DNA of 54,269 nt, from the NCBI GenBank assembly GCA_964478125.1, contig CAYZGR010000015.1, positions 1 to 54,269 on the forward strand, in the 5' to 3' direction. The stretch is from FW021-bin31 sp964478125. Its GTDB lineage: Bacteria > Bacteroidota > Bacteroidia > Chitinophagales > Chitinophagaceae. Shown here piece by piece: positions 49,281 to 54,269 of this stretch. A program made the position numbers and the translations under genes. The notes under the pieces are model-generated. The model saw only the letters and a program-made list of their open reading frames with translations. It was not told the DNA's origin and did not search any database. How positions within the stretch are numbered: the stretch's first letter is position 1; every line of letters starts with the position of its first letter.

Positions 49281-50945
49281 ATGATAAAAACGGAAGAAGT
49301 TTCTGCCGAGGAACATTTAAAAGAAGAAAGTAATTATCTACGCGGCCATATTCTCGAAAATCTGGATGACCCACTGACGGGAGCTTTGCCTCCCGATGAT
49401 GTCAAGATCCTTAAGTTTCACGGCTCCTACCAACAGCAGGACCGGGATCTGGAAAAAGAAAGAAAAAAACAAAAACTGGAACCGTTATATCAGTTCTTTG
49501 TACGGGTCCGTGCCGCAGGCGGGGTAGTCTCACCCTCCCAATGGCTGGTGTTGGACCGGCTCTCCGAGCAATACGGAAACGGCACAATGAAATTAACAAC
49601 CCGACAATCTTTTCAGCTTCACGGTATCCTGAAATGGAACCTTAAAGCCTCCATTAAAGCCATCAATGAGGCATTGCTCAGTTCCATTGCCGCATGTGGA
49701 GATGTGAACAGGAATGTGATGTGTAACCCCAATCCTTATCAATCCAAGGTACAGGAAGAAGTATACCAATATGCGGCGGCATTAAGCGAGTATTTCAAAC
49801 CCAAATCGAGAGCTTATTATGAAATATGGCTGGATGAAGAAAAAGTGGCAAGTACCCAGGAAGAAGTCGAACCTGTATATAAAAAACGATATTTGCCTCG
49901 TAAGTTTAAAATAGGCCTGGTCACGCCCCCCAATAATGATATTGATATTTTTGCCAGTGATCTGGGGTTTATTGTCATAGAAGAGAACGGCGCATTACAA
50001 GGTTTTAATGTTTGTGTCGGCGGTGGCATGGGAGCCACTTTTGGAGAAGAGAGCACCTATCCCAGACTGGCTGATGTAATTGGTTATATTCCCCCGGAAG
50101 AAATTATAAAGGTATCGGAAACCGTCATTGCCATTCAACGTGATTATGGAGACCGGTTGAACCGAAAACATGCCCGGATAAAATATACTATTGATACCAG
50201 AGGGCTTGACTGGTTTGTCGGCGAGCTGGAAAATCGATTGGGATGGAAACTGCAGCCGGCCAGATCCTTTCACTTTGATACCAATGGGGACCTATATGGA
50301 TGGATGAAAGGCATCAATGACAAATGGTTTTATACCTTGTTTATAGAAAACGGCAGAGTAATAAATAAAGAAAATTACCCCCTCAAAGATGCCCTGAGAG
50401 AAATAGCCAAAAAACACAAAGGAGATTTTCGATTAACCGGCAACCAAAATCTGATCATAGGAAACGTAAATGAAAAAGATAAACATGTGATCGAAAAGAT
50501 CCTGAACAAATACGGTGTTCAGAATGATCAGACACATACCGGTTTAAGAAGAAGTTCCCTGGCTTGTGTAGCATTAAATACCTGTGGACTGGCCTTTGCA
50601 GAAGCAGAACGCTATTTGCCACAATTAATAGATAAGCTGGATGTCGTTATGAGAGCAAATGGGCTGGAAAAAGAGGAAATAAATATCCGGATGACAGGCT
50701 GTCCTAATGGCTGCGCCCGTTCCCGCCTGGGAGAAATAGGTCTTATTGGCAGAACGGTTGGCAAATACAATTTGTACCTGGGGGCCAGCCATAACGGAGA
50801 TCGGCTAAACACTTTATATAAAGAAATGCTTTCTGAAAAGGACATCCTCGGAACACTTGAGCCCATCATTAAGGCTTTTTCTTCAGAAAGAAAACAAGGA
50901 GAGCATTTTGGAGATTATGTACACCGAAAAAAAATCGTCTCATAG
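49281..50945 (+). CDS. cysI: Sulfite reductase hemoprotein CysI
   Basis: 554 aa. It reduces sulfite to sulfide using siroheme and a 4Fe-4S cluster. The four cluster ligands are Cys429 and Cys435 (LACVALNTCG), Cys474 and Cys478 (MTGCPNGCARS). Siroheme-binding segments such as GVVSPSQWLVLDRLSEQYGN and KLTTRQSFQLHGI are present, as are two ferredoxin-like halves. It is last in the operon. Being paired with cysJ argues for the NADPH-dependent sulfite form over a nitrite reductase. Upstream sulfate-activation genes (cysDNH) are not in the window. Confidence 0.95.
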   Translation: MIKTEEVSAEEHLKEESNYLRGHILENLDDPLTGALPPDDVKILKFHGSYQQQDRDLEKERKKQKLEPLYQFFVRVRAAGGVVSPSQWLVLDRLSEQYGNGTMKLTTRQSFQLHGILKWNLKASIKAINEALLSSIAACGDVNRNVMCNPNPYQSKVQEEVYQYAAALSEYFKPKSRAYYEIWLDEEKVASTQEEVEPVYKKRYLPRKFKIGLVTPPNNDIDIFASDLGFIVIEENGALQGFNVCVGGGMGATFGEESTYPRLADVIGYIPPEEIIKVSETVIAIQRDYGDRLNRKHARIKYTIDTRGLDWFVGELENRLGWKLQPARSFHFDTNGDLYGWMKGINDKWFYTLFIENGRVINKENYPLKDALREIAKKHKGDFRLTGNQNLIIGNVNEKDKHVIEKILNKYGVQNDQTHTGLRRSSLACVALNTCGLAFAEAERYLPQLIDKLDVVMRANGLEKEEINIRMTGCPNGCARSRLGEIGLIGRTVGKYNLYLGASHNGDRLNTLYKEMLSEKDILGTLEPIIKAFSSERKQGEHFGDYVHRKKIVS

Positions 50946-51061
50946 ATGAAGCTTTTACCGGCCCGCAACCCTTCATCGCCTCTTATATCTTTTTACCGAC
51001 TGGAATGGAAAGCCCATTCAGGGTTTACATCATTTTAATATCGGGATACGCATTCATTTAC

Positions 51062-51092
51062 TTTGTCGTTTCTTCCAAATCCGTTAAACTTG
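51062..51092 (+). promoter_or_regulatory. Near-consensus promoter for M20 dipeptidase
   Basis: TTTG at 51062-51065, 19 nt, then TAAACTTG at 51085-51092 (one mismatch). The M20 ATG is 30 nt downstream. Confidence 0.6.
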
Positions 51093-51122
51093 TATCCTCT
51101 TTTAGCGTATTAATCATTTATT

Positions 51123-52493
51123 ATGGAGATTTGGAAAACATATCAGGAAAAAAATCAGGATCGTTTCCTGGAAGAATTATTAGATCTATTGCGTATCCCA
51201 TCCGTGAGTGCGGACAGCAATCATAAGGAGGATGTAAAAAAATGTGCGGAAAGGGTAAGTCAGCGCCTGGAAGAAGCGGGAGCGGAAAACGTAGAGATTT
51301 GCGAAACAGGAGGACACCCGATCGTATATGGAGAAAAGTTAGTTGACCCAGGGCTACCCACTGTTTTGGTGTACGGCCATTATGACGTACAACCGCCAGA
51401 TCCTTTAGAGCTTTGGAATAGCGGGCCTTTTGATCCCGTAATTAAAGACGGAAAGATCTATGCCCGTGGTGCTGCAGATGACAAAGGACAATTCTACATG
51501 CATATCAAAGCCCTGGAGACCCTGGTAAAAACCAATACGGTACCCTGTAATATCAAATTCATGATCGAAGGGGAAGAAGAGGTAGGATCGGCCCATCTGG
51601 ATACTTTTGTCTATGAAAATAAAGACCGGTTAAGTGCTGATATTGTCTTGATCTCCGATACATCCATGCTGAGCATGGAACATCCTTCCATAGAAACGGG
51701 TTTACGCGGGCTGGCCTATATGGAAGTAGAAGTGACCGGACCGAACCGGGATTTACATAGCGGCGTATATGGCGGTGCAGTAGCCAATCCTGCTACTTTG
51801 CTTTGCCGGATGATCGCCGCCCTGCATGACGACAACAACAAAGTGACCATACCCGGGTTTTATGATGATGTGGCCGTCTTAAGCGATGCGGAGCGAAAAG
51901 CCATTAATAATGCGCCTTTCAATGAAGAAGCCTACAAAAAGGACCTCGGCATATCTTCTCTCCGGGGGGAAAAGGGATATTCTACCTTTGAGCGTACCGG
52001 CACTCGTCCCACTCTGGATGTAAACGGAATCTGGGGAGGTTATATAGAAGAGGGTGCAAAAACCGTTTTACCTTCCAAAGCCCATGCTAAAATCTCCATG
52101 CGACTGGTACCTCATCAAAAGTCAAAAACCATTGAAAAATTATTTACGGATTATTTTAAGAAACTGGCTCCGGAGGGAGTAACGGTAAAAGTAAAAGCCC
52201 TCCATGGGGGTGAGCCTGCAGTCACTCCGACGGACTCGGCAGCTTATAAAGCCGCAGAAAAAGCAATAACTACCACTTTCGGCAAGAGCCCCATTCCTAC
52301 CCGCGGGGGAGGAAGCATTCCCATCGTTGCCCTTTTTGAAGAGGCCCTGGAGATTAAATCCGTACTGATGGGTTTCGGATTGGATAATGATAACCTGCAT
52401 TCTCCAAATGAAAAATATGACCTGTTCAATTTCTACAAGGGGATAGAAACGATTCCTTATTTCCATAAATATTTTGCAGAAATGCACGAATAA
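51123..52493 (+). CDS. M20-family dipeptidase
   Basis: 456 aa. The metal ligands are in LVYGHYDVQPPDPLELWNSG (His, Asp), GAADDKGQFYMHI, MIEGEEEVGSAHLD and ISDTSMLSMEHP. Substrate-loop motifs are EVTGPNRDLHSGVYGG and IPTRGGGSIPIVALFEE. This pattern and length match cytosolic non-specific dipeptidases (CNDP/PepV-like), di-zinc enzymes acting on Xaa-Xaa peptides. No export signal is present, so it acts in the cytoplasm. Confidence 0.93.
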   Translation: MEIWKTYQEKNQDRFLEELLDLLRIPSVSADSNHKEDVKKCAERVSQRLEEAGAENVEICETGGHPIVYGEKLVDPGLPTVLVYGHYDVQPPDPLELWNSGPFDPVIKDGKIYARGAADDKGQFYMHIKALETLVKTNTVPCNIKFMIEGEEEVGSAHLDTFVYENKDRLSADIVLISDTSMLSMEHPSIETGLRGLAYMEVEVTGPNRDLHSGVYGGAVANPATLLCRMIAALHDDNNKVTIPGFYDDVAVLSDAERKAINNAPFNEEAYKKDLGISSLRGEKGYSTFERTGTRPTLDVNGIWGGYIEEGAKTVLPSKAHAKISMRLVPHQKSKTIEKLFTDYFKKLAPEGVTVKVKALHGGEPAVTPTDSAAYKAAEKAITTTFGKSPIPTRGGGSIPIVALFEEALEIKSVLMGFGLDNDNLHSPNEKYDLFNFYKGIETIPYFHKYFAEMHE

Positions 52494-52521
52494 GGAAATA
52501 TTCTAAAGCCATAAGACGCTG

Positions 52522-53145
52522 TTATTTCAGCCTTCTAAAGCTGCAAAAGGTGAAACGCTGTATAGTACCGAAAGGGGTTTTATGATCCACAGCTTTACAG
52601 TTTATCTTTTCAAAATAACCCTTTAAACGGTCGGTTATTGTTTCCTCGCTGTATTGCTTAATAGATATGCCGCTGCATTTTTCAGGCCCTTGCTCCGAAA
52701 ATGTACCCATAACCAAGATACCATGAGGTCTTATACTGCGGTGTGCAATAGTAATATAATTTGATATCTCATTCTCTTTGGTCAGAAAATGAAAAGTAGC
52801 CCGATCATGCCAAACATCGTATTGTTCGGGAGGATCAAATTCGGAGATATCTGTCACGATCCATTCTACCTCCGCTGCTCTTCTGCCAAGTCGCTCTTTC
52901 GCTCTTTCCACGGCCGTTTCGGAGATATCCAGTACGGTTAAGTTTCTATATCCGTTGTCTAATAAATGATCTACCAAGAAGCTGTCTCCCCCACCTATGT
53001 CAATGATCTTAGCAGTTACCGGTATTGTGAATTGTCCGATAAAACTCAGAGAAGTCTCAGGTACAGACTCATACCAACTAACTTCTTTGGGTTGCTTTGT
53101 AGCATAAACATGCTCCCAATGCTCCTTCCGGTCAAAATTCTCCAT
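52522..53145 (-). CDS. Class I SAM-dependent methyltransferase
   Basis: 207 aa. It starts MENFDRKEHWEHVYATKQPK and contains the SAM-binding motif AKIIDIGGGDSFLVDHLLD plus LTVLDISETAVERAKERLG, followed by DVWHDRATFHFLTKENEISN. This is the Methyltransf_11/25 type, near tellurite-resistance/TPMT-like families. The substrate is unknown. The gene is convergent with the M20 dipeptidase and appears monocistronic. Confidence 0.87.
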   Translation of the reverse strand: MENFDRKEHWEHVYATKQPKEVSWYESVPETSLSFIGQFTIPVTAKIIDIGGGDSFLVDHLLDNGYRNLTVLDISETAVERAKERLGRRAAEVEWIVTDISEFDPPEQYDVWHDRATFHFLTKENEISNYITIAHRSIRPHGILVMGTFSEQGPEKCSGISIKQYSEETITDRLKGYFEKINCKAVDHKTPFGTIQRFTFCSFRRLK

Positions 53146-53285
53146 CTTAGCTATTCTTTATTTACCTTCTAGACAGGTGATCTCACTAATTGATCAGCCA
53201 AGATATCAAAAGATCTGCTCTTAAACAATTAATTTTAACCCATAGGTTTGAAATCGGGAAAGGGGTGAAATTGCTTCACTCTTTT

Positions 53286-54125
53286 TCAATATAGATAGTT
53301 CCTTAATTCGGACCGCAAGACAACCGTATCCACTGTAGTCATTTTATTCGGATGGACCTGAACATCATGAAGAGTATCTTTCAAAAAGAAAGAGGTATCC
53401 GGGTCAAACACGAGTTGATAAGAACCCGCAGGCATTCCCCAAAATTTATACTTACCGGTTGTATCGGGTAAAGAAGATCCTACTGTATCTTCATTTTGGA
53501 GCGCAAAAACATAGGTCCGCACATCCGAAGGCAGTACCACTCCTTCAATAGTACCTCCTTCCGTCTTGATAAAAGTGCGGACAACCGGCTTTAACAAGTA
53601 CTTCTCATGCTCCACCATAACAACAGAACGAGCAGCATCAAAGTCCATAACCAGTACACAAGTAGCTCCCGGTTTAATCTCAGCATGTACATTCAACTTT
53701 AGCCCAGATTGTTGTCCCGATGGAGCGGTCAACATCTTTTTTGTCCCGTCTTTAAGTATCACATAGTTATTTTCTCCCAATGAAAGCCGTATCTGAGAAA
53801 TTCTTCCCGAAGGAATATTTGCTGTCGCCAGAAGCGTATCTTTCCCATTTCTATATTTCATCAGGTTATATAGACCGGGATGCCTTAAAGGAACTTCTAT
53901 CCATCCGCTCTCCACCGCCGAATCGGCACCTGTTACATGAACCATCACCTTTTGAATATCAATCCATACGGCCTGAAAAGTACCGGGAGCATCCGTCAGG
54001 TAGAGCTTCAGTTTAGAAGGAGATTTCATAATATCCCCGGATTCCTTTTTACATGCATTAAAAAATAAAAGAACTGTTGTCGCTACCAACAGGCAGGGCA
54101 TCATCCATTTATACGCACTCCACAT
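53286..54125 (-). CDS. DUF4382-domain lipoprotein
   Basis: 279 aa. The signal ends in lipobox FNAC, so it is an envelope lipoprotein. The DUF4382 domain follows: SKLKLYLTDAPGTFQAVWID, VMVHVTGADSAVESGWIEVP, LATANIPSGRISQIRLSLGE and a carboxypeptidase-regulatory-like beta module near GTIEGVVLPSDVRTYVFAL (about 195-275). Function is unknown; surface or adhesion roles are common for such folds. The following spacer holds a weak GTGAA/TTCAC repeat but no clear terminator. Confidence 0.85.
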   Translation of the reverse strand: MWSAYKWMMPCLLVATTVLLFFNACKKESGDIMKSPSKLKLYLTDAPGTFQAVWIDIQKVMVHVTGADSAVESGWIEVPLRHPGLYNLMKYRNGKDTLLATANIPSGRISQIRLSLGENNYVILKDGTKKMLTAPSGQQSGLKLNVHAEIKPGATCVLVMDFDAARSVVMVEHEKYLLKPVVRTFIKTEGGTIEGVVLPSDVRTYVFALQNEDTVGSSLPDTTGKYKFWGMPAGSYQLVFDPDTSFFLKDTLHDVQVHPNKMTTVDTVVLRSELRNYLY

Positions 54126-54269
54126 TCCACATTAACTTTAGAAAAAATTTAAAGAGGTATTTTCTGTTTTTAAACAAGAACTGTACCAATAAAATAAAAA
54201 GGGATAATTTCAGAGATTAAAATGTATCCTTTTTAAAGTTTTAGCGTCTACCTAATGAATATCAAATTC

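Noticed and set aside
53262..53276. GTGAA/TTCAC inverted repeat after the DUF4382 gene as terminator
   Set aside because: The stem is only 5 bp and no clean T run follows on the minus strand.
1..54269. tRNA, rRNA or CRISPR loci
   Set aside because: Intergenic gaps are short, and no cloverleaf, rRNA core or regularly spaced repeat array was found by eye.

Overview
The window looks like a chromosomal stretch of a Bacteroidota genome, most likely the Chitinophagaceae or a close relative (inference). Support comes from recurrent TAnnTTTG -7 boxes, sometimes with TTTG 18-19 nt upstream, and from little sign of Shine-Dalgarno sequences. Further support is the ExbB-ExbD-ExbD-TonB cluster, a DUF4290 gene directly before murA, a fused E1 alpha/beta dehydrogenase, a DUF4105/Lnb-type protein and many SPII lipoproteins. 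No rRNA, tRNA, CRISPR array or transposase was seen.

Layout. 1-2.6 kb is a degraded accessory patch. It holds a truncated HTH gene, two tandem copies of an unknown small gene that both read through only with a -1 frame change, a BsuPI-like lipoprotein, and a subtilase remnant whose catalytic His is Tyr and whose Ser box is out of frame. 2.7-7.4 kb (minus) carries mnmE and exbB-exbD-exbD-tonB. 7.7-10.4 kb is a GH2 exo-glucosaminidase-like lipoprotein. 10.4-15.3 kb (minus) is a compact four-gene unit: an 85-aa unknown, a WYL regulator, adenine deaminase and a fused 2-oxoacid dehydrogenase E1. It faces a divergent unknown gene across a perfect 7-bp palindrome. 16-19.3 kb (plus) holds an Lnb-like protein, folD, queE and rpsT. 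19.3-20.3 kb is an Xre-RES toxin-antitoxin pair whose operator halves bracket the promoter. 20.4-25 kb holds corA, a class III aminotransferase and feoB.

25-27.8 kb (minus) is a TolC/adaptor efflux pair without its inner-membrane pump. 28-33.5 kb holds nadB, proC, gmk, murA (Cys to Asp), DUF4290 and an Lrp regulator. 33.7-40.7 kb is a mix of housekeeping and envelope genes: trmB, an MGMT-like protein, an M28 peptidase, a flavin reductase, glmM, PAP2, ZIP and CNNM/CorC. 40.7-45.4 kb is a glycan-hydrolysis group (GH10-like, DUF1080, GH89). 45.6-50.9 kb is a siroheme and sulfite-reduction operon (cobA, Met8-like, DUF2061, cysJ, cysI) behind a 25-bp palindrome that resembles Rrf2/IscR-family sites. 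The right end holds an M20 dipeptidase, a methyltransferase and a DUF4382 lipoprotein.

How the genes work together. CobA and the Met8-like enzyme make siroheme for CysI, and CysJ feeds CysI electrons. TonB/ExbB/ExbD energise outer-membrane uptake, and lipoprotein hydrolases (GH2, DUF1080) plus GH89 process glycans in the envelope. MurA and GlmM serve peptidoglycan precursor synthesis. The best candidates for something new are the WYL/ade/E1 unit with its palindrome and two unknown proteins, the subtilase remnant paired with a BsuPI-like lipoprotein, and the operator geometry of the Xre-RES module. All functional statements are from reading the sequence; no database search was run.
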